A stretch of DNA of 64,000 nt, taken from positions 248,001 to 312,000 of the forward strand of contig JFHB01000007.1 of NCBI GenBank assembly GCA_000729835.1. Direction: 5' to 3'. The notes under the pieces are model-generated. The model was not told the DNA's origin, did not search any database, and worked only from the letters and a program-made list of their open reading frames with translations. Shown here one piece after another: positions 1-12,097 of the stretch (positions within the stretch are counted from its first letter, which is position 1; each line of letters begins with the position of its first letter). Origin of the DNA: Atkinsonella hypoxylon. Its lineage: Eukaryota; Ascomycota; Sordariomycetes; Hypocreales; Clavicipitaceae. Position numbers and translations under genes: made by a program.

Positions 1-242
1 TGCACTACTACGAGAAGACAGAAAAAAAAAAAAAAGAGCGTCTCTTCGCTTTTCTCCGGCCTTCATGCTCCATCGTCAATATCACTCCCTCCCTACACTC
101 TTCCAGCACCACCCGGCGAACCATCAGCGTCGATCAACGGCATCGATCAAACGAGCGAGATACTCTTCCCGAGTGGCTTTCGACCCCATTCCCCTCACGC
201 GCAGCCGACGCTTGACCGACATATTCGGATCCGCCTCACATC

Positions 243-827
243 ATGGATCACGGACGCGATCCCTGCCCCTGGGTCATCTTCAATGACTTTGGCGGTGCAT
301 TCTGCATGGGTGTACGTTACATCTTACAAATGGCTGCAAATGCGATGGCCTCTTGTCAAAGTGTTCGGGCTTGCTAGGGACCATCGCCTTAGAGCGCTTT
401 CCGTTCGTGAACTAATCGTGCATCTGTACAGGCCATCGGCGGCACAATCTGGCACGGCGTTAAAGGTTTCCGAAACTCCCCCGTTGGCGAACGTCGCATT
501 GGCGCCATCACAGCTATCAAGATGCGCGCCCCCGTTCTCGGCGGCAACTTCGGTGTCTGGGGCGGTCTCTTCTCGACGTTCGACTGCGCTGTCAAGGGTG
601 TCCGCAAGAAGGAAGACCCTTACAATGCCATCATCGCCGGCTTCTTCACCGGTGGCTCGCTGGCCTTCCGCGGTGGTTTCAAAGCCGCTCGCAACAACGC
701 TATCGGCTGCGCCGTCCTGCTGGCCGTCATTGAAGGAGTCGGCATCGCCTTCTCCAAGATGCTGTCAGGCGGGACCAAGTTAGAAGCGCCCCAGCCGCCC
801 CCCAACATGGAGAGCGCAAGCTTGTGA
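243..827 (+). CDS. tim17: TIM17, mitochondrial inner-membrane import translocase subunit
   Basis: Two exons, 243..311 and 432..827, with intron 312..431 (donor GTACGT, acceptor TACAG), give 154 residues. TIM17 is a core subunit of the TIM23 complex that passes presequence-bearing proteins across or into the mitochondrial inner membrane. The N-terminus carries the family hallmark RDPCPWVIFNDFGGAF and the second exon has RAPVLGGNFGVWGGLFST and FFTGGSLAFRGG, the glycine-rich membrane segments typical of the Tim17/22/23 family. Length matches yeast Tim17 (about 158 residues). The start is fixed by the conserved N-terminal block immediately after ATG 243. The first exon is only 23 codons. Identification is very secure; the exact 5' donor (311/312) is inferred from frame and consensus. 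Confidence 0.96.
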
Positions 828-1599
828 GAGAACTGCGGTTGGGAAGGAGAAAAAAAATCTATATCCAAAACAGACAAAGTCGACGAAGACAGATTCGTCA
901 ACGGGATAGAACCCAAGCTCGGAAACATGGAGCGTTTTCTTTGCTTCTTCGACGACCACACCTCTCAACTCAACTGCAACAAGGCCCTGTGCATCTACAA
1001 AATCTAACTTCAGGCTGCAATATTTGTCTCGTTTTCAACCCATTTTGATTTGATTTCTTAGCGAGCGGAAGATCCGCTTACGTGTATAACACTCGGAAGG
1101 CGCAAAATGCGATCCTAGTTTGACGCTTCTTGATAGTTCGGCCACGGAGCCGCGGACAGCTTGCGAATGTGGGAGAAAGTATCAGGGGCTCAAAAGGAGG
1201 ACACGACATTATGCGGGGGCTAATAGCGTGGTTGGCTCGACGGCGATAGAGGCATAAGTTGTTTTTGCATCGCATCGGCGTTTTCAATGTACTATATTCT
1301 GGGAGGGCGGTTGTGACATGGCCATCTCTGGCATGCATACGAGGGCTGGCGGAGGACGCCGAGGTCTGGATAGATTGGGGATGCTGAGAGTGTAGCTTCT
1401 GCCAGACCCAATGATACGTTGCCAATTGAACGGTAATGAATTGGCACGTTTGGATTTAAAGTGCCATTTTCGGCTCTTCCACCTGAACCAGAGTCTCAAC
1501 CACATGGTTGCACGACACAATTTGAAATCGAACCTCCTCAAAAGGACCTGCGCTAAAACCACAACCATGCTGCTCATCAAAGCCCAAGCCGTCAGCGGC
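828..1599. other. Convergent intergenic region between TIM17 and the asparaginase gene
   Basis: This stretch lies between two 3' ends and should hold both 3' UTRs. Open frames here have no family resemblance or codon coherence. Nothing else is seen. Confidence 0.6.
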
Positions 1600-2992
1600 T
1601 CAGCCGAACATGCAGTCGTCCTCCCCCCCATTATTCCAAACACTCATCTTCGGCCTCCCCTCCTCATCCACCCACGCACGAAACATGCCGCCGCAGTTAT
1701 AATCCATAACCACCTCTGATCGCACCCTCACCAAACCACCCGTAGCATCCCTCTCCACAACACACTCGATCCCAATCATGCCGCCCTCGCCCTCGCCCTC
1801 GCCCGTCCGTCCCCACCTGTTGCCCGCGCTGCGCCGCAACTCCCCCTCCGGTCCGACAACATGCGAGACAGCCCTGGCCGCGGCCTCGGGCTTGTACCGC
1901 GCCATAGCGGCCACGGTGCGTGCGGCGCTGGTGCGCAGGAAGGAGTCTCCGTTGCCCGTGCCAGACACACCTAGGGCCCGGGTAACCTGTGTGGTTGAGT
2001 CCATCTGCAGAACGGGCGAATATGCGAATGGCGTGGGCAGACAGTCTGCCAGGAGGCCTCGAAGGGCGCCGGTGAGGGAGAGGCCCGGCCGCGCAGCGCG
2101 CAGCCACGCCGAGCAGGCGATATCGTGCTCGTCGGACCATTCTTCTGCCCAGAAGCCGGCGCCGACGCACGGCGTGTCGCCTATCCGGCCTGTCAACTTG
2201 TTCGTCATGCCCCCCGTGCTCGTAGCCACGCAGATGACGCCCGTCTCATCCAGCGCGACTGCGCCCACCGTCCCCTGCGGCAAATACGCCTCGGCGTCCC
2301 ACGTGGCCTGTCCCAAGCCCTCCGCCTCCCTTCCCAGCGCGCGGACATGCTCGTCCCACCTCTGCTGCGTGAAGTAGTAGCCCTGTTCGACCATCTCGAG
2401 CCCATACCGGCAGGCAAGCTGCTCTGCCGTCGGACCCCAGAGCTGGGCGTGGCCCTGCGCAGAAGGCACGTCCAGGCCTGACTGCGCCGGCCGCCCGCCG
2501 GAGCCAAGATCCTGTTCTCCATGCTCGAGGATCTTCTTGGCGAGGCGGACGGGGTTGCGCACGTGTCGGAGTCCCATCACGCCCACGCCGCGCTTCTTGT
2601 GCCCTCGCGACACCATGACCGAGGCCTCGAGCTCGTTGATGCCGTCGCGCGTGAAGACGGCTCCCCGGCCGCTGTTGAACAGCGGGTTATCCTCCAGCTG
2701 GGTAACGGCGTAGGTGGCGACGTCCAGCGCGGACGGGACATCGCCTGGCTGTCCTGGCGTCCGGGGTGACTTCTCGCGCCGAGCATGCATGAGCTCGCTC
2801 GTTCGCGCAATCTAAGCTGTAAGACACGTTGTCGAAGGCAGGGGGTGTTTGAGAGCAACGCACAATGGTCAGCAGCGCGCATCGATATGTTTGGTATTTC
2901 TCCTGCGGCAAGTTCTTGCGCGTAATGTTTCCTGCGCCGCCGTGGATGACGATGCGCGGCTTGATTGCGGTGGGCACTTGCTTGGGCTCCAT
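1600..2992 (-). CDS. Isoaspartyl peptidase / L-asparaginase (Ntn-hydrolase, asparaginase_2 family)
   Basis: Exon 1 is 2992..2864 and exon 2 is 2811..1600. Intron 2863..2812 (GTGCGT..CTTAG) joins in phase 0 to give about 446 residues. The family are N-terminal-nucleophile hydrolases that autocleave before a threonine and hydrolyse beta-aspartyl peptides or asparagine. The opening KPRIVIHGGAGNI block, the NPLFNSGRGAVFTRDG block (glycine-rich, start of the alpha subunit) and the cleavage/nucleophile site GTVGAVALD (Thr near residue 224) are all visible, followed by the substrate-loop motif STGGMTNKLTGRIGDTP. The nearer AG (CTTACAG) would shift the frame, so the downstream CTTAG is chosen. Substrate preference (beta-aspartyl dipeptide, asparagine, or taspase-like) cannot be read from sequence alone. 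The coding strand is rich in G+C at third positions, unlike the accessory array at 33-37 kb. Confidence 0.9.
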
Positions 2993-4656
2993 AGGGATGG
3001 CGATGGCGGAAGAAGCGGCTTGGTTTGACGATCTGTGATGTGGAACAGATACAGTTCATGAAGGACCCCTCGGGAGTTGAGTCAGATGTGGTTGGCGTCA
3101 AGTGGGGGGGGGGGGGGGGCCTGGGCCCGATTCTGTCCCGCGTTTCAATGCGGAGCTTCCACGCGCACCGACCTGCCGTATTGGGAAGGCTGGGTAGTTA
3201 GTTAAAACCCGGACGGGCGGAATCCGACTTTGCGCGTCTCAAGATCGATGGCAGGGCCGAACCAACGCGCGCCTTGCCGCGCATATTATGAGGCTCGGAG
3301 ATTTTCAATCTGAGTCCAACATGGCCTCTGCAAAGGCCCAACCCTTGTTTCGAAGATAAAGAGAGCGGTACCACCCGCACTCGATGTACACGTCGAGACC
3401 AGTTTCAGGTACCAGAACTAGGACCCATGCCAAATGTGGAGAACCGTATAGAATACATACATTGTTTTTCTCTTTATGCAAGTGAACTATGTACTGCTGA
3501 GATATACAAACTGATGGATATAAAGACGCCAAACATCTATATGCCCCATATAAAAGATTTTGTTTTTCCTACCATGCTTGACAGCATCCCAAGACATTGG
3601 CAATGACGCATTGCGAAAAGAAACTAGCCGTCACAACCAGGAGGCGTGGCGCGATTCGATCCATGACATGACTTAGAGGCAAAAACCGCCAGTGTCCCCT
3701 TGGGGCAGGATGGCGATCGACTCATCCTCGTTGAACGACGCTTTCGAAGAATATCTGTCGTCTGTTTCGGCCGGCCTGGGACAAGCTAGAACGTACATCT
3801 TCCGTGGTAGTAGACAGATGATGCTCGTATAATTCATGTCCGTCGTGGCTGAGCGGCAGTCTTCGCGAGAATGTGCAGCCTGCGGCAGGGAATTTCAGGT
3901 CGGAGCACGAAGAGCTCTAGCACACCCGTAGAACCACCTTCGTTGTGCACCGGTGGCGGTAACGCAGACGGTGCAACAATACTCGGCGTAGGCTTCCCAA
4001 GAGTGCTAAGCGAGGATACCACCATCACTACTATATTCGTCGCTGTCGCCGTATTGAGTGTACACATCCCAATTATCCCATATTCCTTTCAAACGCCGCG
4101 GGGGCCAAGAGGCCGGCAAAGTAGATGAGACCATCGCAAGCTCCTAATCCCAACTTCTGACTTTCTAACTTAAGCTATTTTGTTCGAATGACTTCGAATC
4201 TAGCAGGCCTCTGTGAAACAGTATCGAAACGGAAGCAAAGAAAAAAAATAAACGGCAAGGTTACAGACGGAAGATTTTTCCAGGGATAACAATGAAAAAA
4301 AGAAAGCGGAGAAGATTGCTTCAAGTGTATGAATATGAACAAACTAAAGAAAGGCACGGCTAGAAGAAACTCAACCGTTGGCGGCTGAGCAGGACAAGTA
4401 GGAAAACAGCAGGCGAGTCGTAAACAAGATCAAAACCAACGCACTAACGCCAGGGAAACGTGCGTCCCATTTCGAATCAGTAGTCGCACTAGCATCGGTT
4501 TAACCGCCGCGATAGCTCAGCCCGTCGCTAGAAACGAACAAAAAATAAATAAATAAATAAAGCAAAAAAGAGGGTGGGGCGACCCTCTGGCGAAGTCTAG
4601 TTAGGTGTCGGAGAGATGGTCGCACAGGCCGTATGTATAGCACGCATGGTCTCAGG
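2993..4656. other. Intergenic region with a 16-G homopolymer
   Basis: This 1.66 kb separates the asparaginase 5' end from the bZIP 3' end. It contains a run of 16 G at 3104..3119 about 110 bp upstream of the asparaginase start, which is prone to assembly error. No reading frame with family resemblance or plausible splicing was found. Confidence 0.5.
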
Positions 4657-6913
4657 TCATGTACGCTCCGAGCTCTGTATGCCTGCGGCGGCCTTGATGG
4701 CATTGTTGATATCCTTCCTTTGCACTCCAGGAGCGCGTCCCAAGCAAACCGAACTTTTGGTAAGTTCTGATAAATCGTTAGTCCTTGACCCTCAGTCATG
4801 CCACAGATAGTAATCCATCGCAAAGCTTACCTTTGATCAATAAGCCTACATCTATCGTGAGTTTCATCTTCGTCGGCCAATTTATCGACTCTGACTTGAC
4901 ACGGTTGTCTGCAGTGTTTGTAGTTGGCATTATGTAAGACGTTGCACCGTTGCTGAAGCCAGTTCCGGGCGCTGCTCCAATGAAAGGCTGTCCCTGGGCT
5001 ACCATTGGAGTGTTCGCCGTCATCTGCCTATTAAGGGGATATGACGAGTCTACCACTCCTGAGGCGGAGCTGTTACTGTTCGTTGCCCATCTAGCACTTG
5101 ATGGACTGCTTCCATAGCCGGAATCTGCGCTGCTCTGAAAAAATGGAGTAGAATTGCTTGCTTGGGAAGCGTTGTCGCTCTCTCCAAGCTCATGAATATT
5201 CAGCTCAGCCTGTACGAAATCAGCACGTTGTGGTATAAGAATGCCAAGCTGCCGTAAATGTATTTCGACTTCGTCCGGGTCAAAGAAATCGCCCTCGAAC
5301 CCGGCCAGCACCATCTGCATTCTTCGGTCTGCGCCATAGTCGATGCGCTTGTCCCTCGTTGCCTGCACTGCCGGTCCCCATGGACCCATGGACATGCCTA
5401 TTATTTCCTGAGGTTTGTCGTAAGATCGTGTCCCTTGGGCTCCAGTGGGCATGCTTCCTGATATACTGTCGGGGCCGTTGAACAAAGACTGCTTCGTGAA
5501 GAAAGTGCCGGCACCACCAAGATTGGTGAATGGGAATCTCCAGTTGCTGAGATCCTCATGCGAGGCGCTATTCAAGGCAGCCTGTAACCGCTTGATGATG
5601 TCCTCTCTTGATTCAAAGAATAAGCAGAATCCAAAAACGGCAGCGAATCGATCGGGTGGTGGATGCAAGCTCATGATAAGCCGCAGAGCACTTTCCAGGG
5701 AATGACGTTGTAGACGGCGTCCAAAAGTCTGCTCGTTAGCAGCGTAAGATGCTGGCGCGGCGATGGTGTCATAAGGCGAAGGCACACCGGCCAAGTTTCC
5801 TTCCATTTGGCTGGCAGGACTTGGTTCCATCGATGAGTAAAACGGAAAACTGGCATTATAGGGTGTTGCGACCGTGACTATTTCATAATTGACGGAAGGC
5901 CGCACATGAGTCAAGGGCGCGGATAGCGAGCCTGAAGTTATAGTCGGAGGATTTGATACTGTCATTGGAGCTACACGCGCTGCGTAATAGTTGTTATAGT
6001 GCAGTGATGCCTCTTGTGGAAAGGCATTTTGCATCAGTGGTGGTCCAGCTGGCGAGATAGGCGGTGCGGGTGACACTTTTAGACCCGAAGCCTGGTGACC
6101 GGAGCCACTAGCGGTGATTTCGTCATCGTCGTCATCGTCGTCATCGTCAGAAGGGTTGTTATCGCTATTGCTGGCTCGGGCTTTGTCCGCAGTATTGGTA
6201 ATTTTATTGGCGACGGATGAAAGACGCTGAAGAGCGTGCGGTGCAACGTCCAGAAGTCGCTCTGAAACGAGAATGTTGAAGAAAGCATTGAAGTCCTTGC
6301 TCATGTCGTGGTTGGCCTTTTCTAACTCCTTGACACGCTTTTTCAGCGTGGTGATGGCAGTGTCTTTGCGATGACGATACGCTCGCTGAGCAAGGCGAAT
6401 CTGAGTCCTTCGGCGCTACGTTGGTCTGTGTTAGTTGTCTGCACAATCATCGTTCTCGTTGCATAAAGATATGCGTGGGTGTGTTTGAAGGTGTTTATGA
6501 AGCGTTGCGCGAGTGTGTCTTTATATCGGTGTTAGTATCAAGCAGTGGCAAGACTGACTTACATCCGCAGCGGTTTCGTCTTTGGTGTCTAATCTGGGCC
6601 TCCCTCTCGACCTCTTCTTCCGGTCCTCGTCTTCGATAGCATCTTCCGTCTTTGGGTCCTCTGCTTCCGGACTTCCGGGCCGTTTACCTCTGAGAGCAGA
6701 GTTCGCAGGCGTCCCAGGGTTCTGTGCTGGTGAGGGTAATTTTGCTGCTTTGTTGGATGCATAAGCGGTATGAACTGTATATTGCTGATGAGGGCAGACT
6801 TGATAATGTTGGTTGGGATGGTTCATTGCACCATAATAATGAAAGCTGTAGCCTTGAGGAGAGAAAGGATCCCAAGGTAGCGCCAATGGTATGACGGGGG
6901 AAACGGTGGCCAT
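4657..6913 (-). CDS. bZIP transcription factor (fungal type with DUF3425-like C-terminus)
   Basis: Three exons, 6913..6563, 6415..4831 and 4766..4657, join in frame to 681 residues. The introns are 147 bp (GTAAGT..GTAG) and 64 bp (GTAAGC..ATCAG). The basic region straddles intron 1: RGRPRLDTKDETAAD in exon 1, then RRRTQIRLAQRAYRHRKD at the start of exon 2, followed by a short leucine-zipper-like heptad stretch and a run of nine Asp near residue 205. The 36-codon third exon supplies the C-terminal CLGRAPG block that closes many fungal bZIP proteins of this kind. Reading through the second donor would instead stop after nine extra codons. Nuclear DNA-binding regulator; target genes unknown. The position normally held by the invariant bZIP Asn is Ile (QIRLAQRAYR). 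Confidence 0.88.
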
Positions 6914-7533
6914 GTATTCCTGGACTGATTGTCCGCAGCCGCAACACGGCTCGCGTTATGCTGCCTGCAGCGGCTGAGATTCGCAGACCTTGGCGCGACA
7001 GTTTTCTTGCCTTGAAAGAAATGAAGGATAAAAATAAAAATAAAAGTAAAGTAAAGTAAAGTAAAAACTTGCACCGCTGTTGATGATACACAGACTAGAC
7101 AGTGTTTCGCTAAGCCTCAAGCAGAGATGTTGGCGACAGGCAGAGATACCGATGCAGCAAGCCCAGATACAGCGAGCCTCGATACACAGGATGTCGGCAG
7201 CTTCAGGCTGCAGAACCAGAAGAAGCGACGCAGTGGTAGATAGGGGCTAGATGGAATCTAGATAGGAGCTTCGGAAATATGTGGGCTGCGATAGGGGATA
7301 TAGTAGGTTTCCCATCGAGAGAGGTTTTGGTGTGGGAGAAGGATGAGACGAGATGCGAAAGTACCTGGCGGCATATCACGCTCATCAACAGCACAATAAA
7401 GAGGGCACACACTGGGTAGCTGGAAGAGAAGGACCATGGCTACAGACAATCTCGCAGATAAAACGAAGGTTCGGATTCCTGACATCGATAGGCTGGCGAG
7501 CCAATGGTTAGTTGCATTTGGCGCACCGGGGGC

Positions 7534-7625
7534 CTGGGGAAAAGCTGGGAAAAGCTGGGAACAGATGGGAACAGATGGGAACAGATGGGAACAGAGAACA
7601 GATGGAAACAGATGAGAACAGATTG
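7534..7625. repeat. Tandem decamer repeat (ACAGATGGGA-like)
   Basis: About nine imperfect units of roughly 10-11 bp begin with AAAAGCTGGGA copies and continue as ACAGATGGGA copies. They degrade towards 7625. It is a simple minisatellite upstream of the bZIP gene, with no sign of function. Confidence 0.8.
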
Positions 7626-7730
7626 GGGAGGGGGCAGAGGAGGGGAGAACTGACAGGACGCTAAGCCTGCCGTCGCCCCACCATGAAGTACAGTATGTAG
7701 CTCTGATTGGCAGATAGTGGACAAATTAAC

Positions 7731-7770
7731 CGAGCCATGGGGGTCACCATGAGTGAGCGTCCATGGCTCG
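7731..7770. repeat. Short hairpin with perfect 10-bp arms
   Basis: CGAGCCATGG at 7731..7740 is exactly complementary to CCATGGCTCG at 7761..7770 with a 20-bp loop. The arms extend imperfectly outward to about 19 bp. It could be a footprint of a small element or a regulatory palindrome. Confidence 0.6.
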
Positions 7771-7904
7771 ATTAAACTGTCGATACTTTTGAGAGGGAGC
7801 CATCATGCCATGCCGTCCCTGCATTGGAACCAAACTGTTCCACAATGTCTTTCAAAATTAGGGGCCAGCGACCCCGGCCATCAGGACTCGACCTGACCAG
7901 ACAA

Positions 7905-8270
7905 GACCTGACCTGACCAGACCAGACCAGACCAGACCAGACCAAACTATGGGTCTCTGTGGCGGAAAGCCACTCTCCCGATTGGCCTACTAGAGCGTTA
8001 GATCTACTTACGGACTGATGATCTCAACACAAATCATCACAAGAGAAAAGAGAGAATTGAAAGGCGCTTTAGGAAGAAAGGAGGCAAAACTTTCCATTAA
8101 AAATGAGTAGAGTTCAATGATTTTTCGAGATTTTATCTACGTGTTAGTATTGCACAACTAGTTTGCTACACCGCGCTTAGTGCACGTGTACGAACGTTCG
8201 ACCCACAGCCCCATGCCGTAGAGACCCACAGTATGGTCAGGTCAGGTCGGGTCGGGTCGGTGGTCGGTCC
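7905..8270. repeat. ~300 bp inverted-repeat element bounded by GACCN pentamer runs
   Basis: The left arm at 7940..7963 and the right arm at 8215..8238 are inverted copies matching at about 20 of 24 positions, with core TGGGTCTCT. Outside each arm lies a run of pentamers, CCAGA/GACCT on the left (7905..7946) and the inverted GGTCA/GGTCG on the right (8234..8265), so the symmetry continues outward. No coding content lies between the arms. It resembles a small non-autonomous element or a foldback, but no target-site duplication could be picked out. Confidence 0.5.
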
Positions 8271-8290
8271 TGATGTCCTGAATCTGCCGC

Positions 8291-8807
8291 GGGGACGTAA
8301 AATAACCAACCGTAGATTTCAAATTTCCAACTGGATCTATCCAAATCCGGACTAGTCACTTTTAGTGCGATCTCTACACACAAAAGTACCTCTGAAGTTT
8401 TTTTTTTTTAGTTTTTTTTTTCGAGCCAGGAAAGGAAGTCCTTTGCAGCAGCAGATGTGGCTAATAAAACTCAGGGTGTAATCTTAGGCAGCACTTATCT
8501 AGTTTTCTTTCGTTTGTATAGAAAAACATGGCTTCTAGCGGTAATACAGGTGTTATAGTAGTAACGCAAAAAAAATAGCATGGCATTCATTGTGATTAGA
8601 AGGTTATGCATATATAAGGTGCTTGTGCTGATGCATTACGCGTTGCAGCGGGCTGCAGCTATAAGCGTTGCAAGAAGCGCTGTACATATAGCTTAAAAAG
8701 AAATATCAGGGGTACTTTTATGTAGAAATCTCACTAAAGTGACTAATCCGGATTTGGCTAGATCCAGTTAGAAATTTGAAATCCTCGGTTTGGATATTTA
8801 CGTCCCC
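8291..8807. mobile_element. MITE-like element with ~100 bp terminal inverted repeats
   Basis: The left end starts GGGGACGTAAA at 8291 and the right end finishes TTTACGTCCCC at 8807. The two ends are inverted copies of each other over roughly 100 bp (8291..8390 against 8807..8709), sharing blocks such as GATTTCAAATTT, AACTGGATCTA and CCAAATCCGGA. The 300-bp centre has no open frame of note. Long inverted termini, small size and no transposase fit a miniature inverted-repeat transposable element. I see no clear target-site duplication, so the superfamily is unassigned. It sits in gene-poor DNA next to another inverted repeat. Confidence 0.78.
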
Positions 8808-11800
8808 ATCCACCGCGGCACCACGGAGTACGAAGGTACGGATTCGTTAACTACTCGGTAACGCATGCCGGACCCCTTTGGAGTGCAGTAAGATGTCTAG
8901 CCTGGTAACGCCCTCCACATTAGCGATTTGGGTACCGAGTACGTAACGCGGCGTCACTACCTACTATCGCACGCCAGACACGGAGCAGCCTAGCCTGTCA
9001 TCGATCGATTGTATGTTTGTGTATTCCGTAGAGGTTCCATCACTGTGTCCGTACTGTCATACAAGAGCTTTGAGCCTTACAAGCTGTCACCAGGAACCGA
9101 GTTGGCGCAAGATGGTACCTAAAAGTGCGTGGCCTTCAGTCTAGCACAGGATATGTACCAGCTACCTAAGTACCTAGGGGTAGTATTTTAATCTCTACTA
9201 CTCCGTAGCTCGCTGCGTAAATCCAAAGTGCCACTACTCCGTACGGAGTTTACATACCAACCATTCGTCACCTGGTTGGCGTCTTACCGCGTTCAGTGGA
9301 CGAGGATAGCTCGATCCCCACAGCCTTTTTTTTCTCTCTTTTGGCTTAACTTATACTTCATGACTCATGAAACGCTACGTCCGTAATCATTGCGTGCTTA
9401 GGTGTTTAGTTACTCAGTTCTGGCATTTCAAGTCATGATTGGCTTAGCATAGTTATATTATAGCTAAGCCTACCCTTAATGGCTCGCAGCTGCGTAACCC
9501 TACCAATCATGTGTCTTGTTTCTGACCTGAGTACAACATGAACTTTCTATTACGGACTGCAGAGTCAATCCTGTTAGCAGGTACCACGTGATGGATGCTA
9601 TCGCATCATCGTTGGTCATTGTCACTACTAAATCGGGATTGGCGGCCGGGGAAACCCGCACCTTCTGCGATACATGTACAGTACTTTTGAAAATCCCTCG
9701 ATTCCTGTCTATGACATGTACAGTGCACCTGGCATTATTAAGAGCATTGGTATTTGAGTTATCTAGCGGCCTTTAAGACATTAGTAATTGCTACTTGTGC
9801 AGCATGTTATGTATTGCGATGCTCAAGTTAACTTTTTACTGGAAGCCGCCAATTCAGTCTATTATCGCTAGTACTGGCTCAAAAGTATTATAGGGAATTA
9901 GGGGGTGATATCAGCTTTGCTATACCTTGCTCTCTGACTTACCTTTACGCAATTTTGATATGATACTCTTAGCCGAGGTTAGTTGCGCAGAGACTAATCT
10001 GTGATTGGCTGTTTAACCCTGTCAAATAGATTATAACGTAGCCATGTGATGCCACCCGCAAAAGCAGGCAAGGATTTGCGCCAAGGGCTGACGATGCGCA
10101 AACTTGACCAGACACATTACTAAACTCGTAGCGACATATGCACCCATATTACATAAGCTATGTTTCCTGAATTACGCGCTGCTACTTGAAATCTGAGCAG
10201 GTTATTAGACGGCCAGGAGGGCCTACGAACGAGTGACGGCGATCGAGAAGACATTGTTGAGAGGCGTACGGCGCTTACAGCCCTGAACCTCAAGCACTTG
10301 ATTGGCACTGATCCCAATGCAATGTAACGACGATATATAGGTGCGGTAACGAAAAAGCATCCTTTTGACTATCCCAGATAATCACTGGTCGTGTGGCTCA
10401 AACCATGGCGCACTACCATGCCAATGATGCTCGACACCTCGATATAAAGCCTCCTAATATCCTTCTTCGCGGGTCGAGTCTATTTGACCGATTTTGGAAT
10501 TCTCAAGACTTCAACGGTTAAGAACAGACCACAACAGATGGCATGCCCGGCACAGAGTGGTGGCGAGGGCCGCAGCTTTATGACGACCATGAATCCAAAA
10601 CATGCAGCTGTCAATATGTCCTTGCCCGGTCTGGTATATCGCAGCATTGTGATAGTGCTCAACGATGCAAGGCTTGACGATTCTGACAAAACGCGGATTA
10701 TTCACTACGGATGTCGTGACAGGAACAACTGGCGATCCGTGAGGAGAAACCCAAGCTCACGTTGACGAGTTGTCGGGCTCATGCATTAATCCGGCCACCT
10801 TCCATGTTCACGTAAAGGGCGAAAAAACCGTGTGACCGAAACCGCTCACTCACCTCATCTCTAGCATGATCACCACAAACCCGCGGCACAGATACAGCGC
10901 TGCCAAAACAAATGAAGAATCCACGCTTGGGGGCCTCAACATCTACCAGAGTGACTGTTGCAAAAGACCTGTCTCTTGGGTTGAGGATAGATGGGGCAAG
11001 AAGTTTGCAAGTCTCATTGCCGTCGAGAGAGAAACCGACATTCAGAGGAAGCGAGTGCTGGAGTTGAAATGAACAAAAAATTACAACACAGGGCTGGAGA
11101 AACAGCGCCAGAAACATAAACGAGACATATCAGACTGCAGAGCCTACTCAGGAGCGCCGAGAGAAAGCGCCAGAAGCTAGAGGGTGACGACGAAACCAAA
11201 GTTGATGCCGCCGAGGGCAACGGGGTTGTTACATTGATGCACATGGGAGATTCGTTCGGTCGCCAATAACAGGACCAAGACCCGGAGAAAGACGACGACA
11301 GCAAGCAACTACAACGGTCCTGGTGAAGCCACGTTCGACCCCGGAGCGTCCCGCGAATCGCATTCAGGACGACGCCCACCCAGTACAGGTGATACTCTGT
11401 CACCAGACGTTACTCCACGATACCGAGAGAGCGGCACCAAGCTTGCGCTCCCTTGATACCTAGCCACACTAGTGCACCGGCAGAGCATGCCAGACAGCAG
11501 TGGCTTCATCCGTCCTCTCGCGACACAGTCTGGAAATGTTGCTTTACCCTGTCACGGGGTCAGCTTGAGCGGCCTCAGTCTCCAACCGAAAGACCACCAT
11601 GCGTGGCGGCGCAGGAGGAAGGCGATCGAGTACGTTCTGCTAATCTCGAGCTGTCCATGTCCCCCCCCCCCGTCCATGCCGTCTCCTCGGATAGAGACTA
11701 GATGTCATATGAAGGAGACGCAAACGCGTCTAGACCTCCGCCTTCGCTGCAGTTAATGAAGAGGTAGGTGGATGCGGCCGAGCTCGAGAAGAAGAGCTTC

Positions 11801-12097
11801 TACGTGTAGCTAGCTACCGACTATGCAAAGTCATTCATGAACCGCCGTTCAGAAACAGTACGCAAAGAGAATGTACCAAAGTTTCTTTGTGGACGGGGCG
11901 CGTCCTGACCTAGCGATCTTATCGTTTTATTAAATAGCACGTGTAGTGTGTGAAACTGGGCACAAGGCGATACCAAAAATTTAACAAAGCCATTCCACCA
12001 TAGATAGTCTAGAGAGCCAGTGATGTAAATGCCATGGTAAACCTCGCTTCCCCAACTTCAAGGTGCACGACATCTCCGTGCAAGAAATTCTGGAACA

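Larger units (their letters stand above)
6914..12097. other. 5.2 kb gene-poor region with repeats and transposon-like elements
   Basis: Upstream of the bZIP gene there is no convincing gene for 5 kb. The region holds tandem decamers (7534..7625), a short hairpin (7731..7770), an inverted-repeat element (7905..8270), a MITE-like element (8291..8807), a 30-bp hairpin at 9441..9470 and two TACTCCGTA words near 9199 and 9235. Open frames at 9.6-11.7 kb show no recognisable domains. One minus-strand frame near 10.8-11.1 kb has a good splice donor but no family match. Confidence 0.55.

Noticed and set aside
3630..3670. tRNA-like T-arm (GCGATTCGATCC)
   Set aside because: No matching acceptor stem, D-arm or anticodon arm could be built around it; no tRNA in the window is supported.
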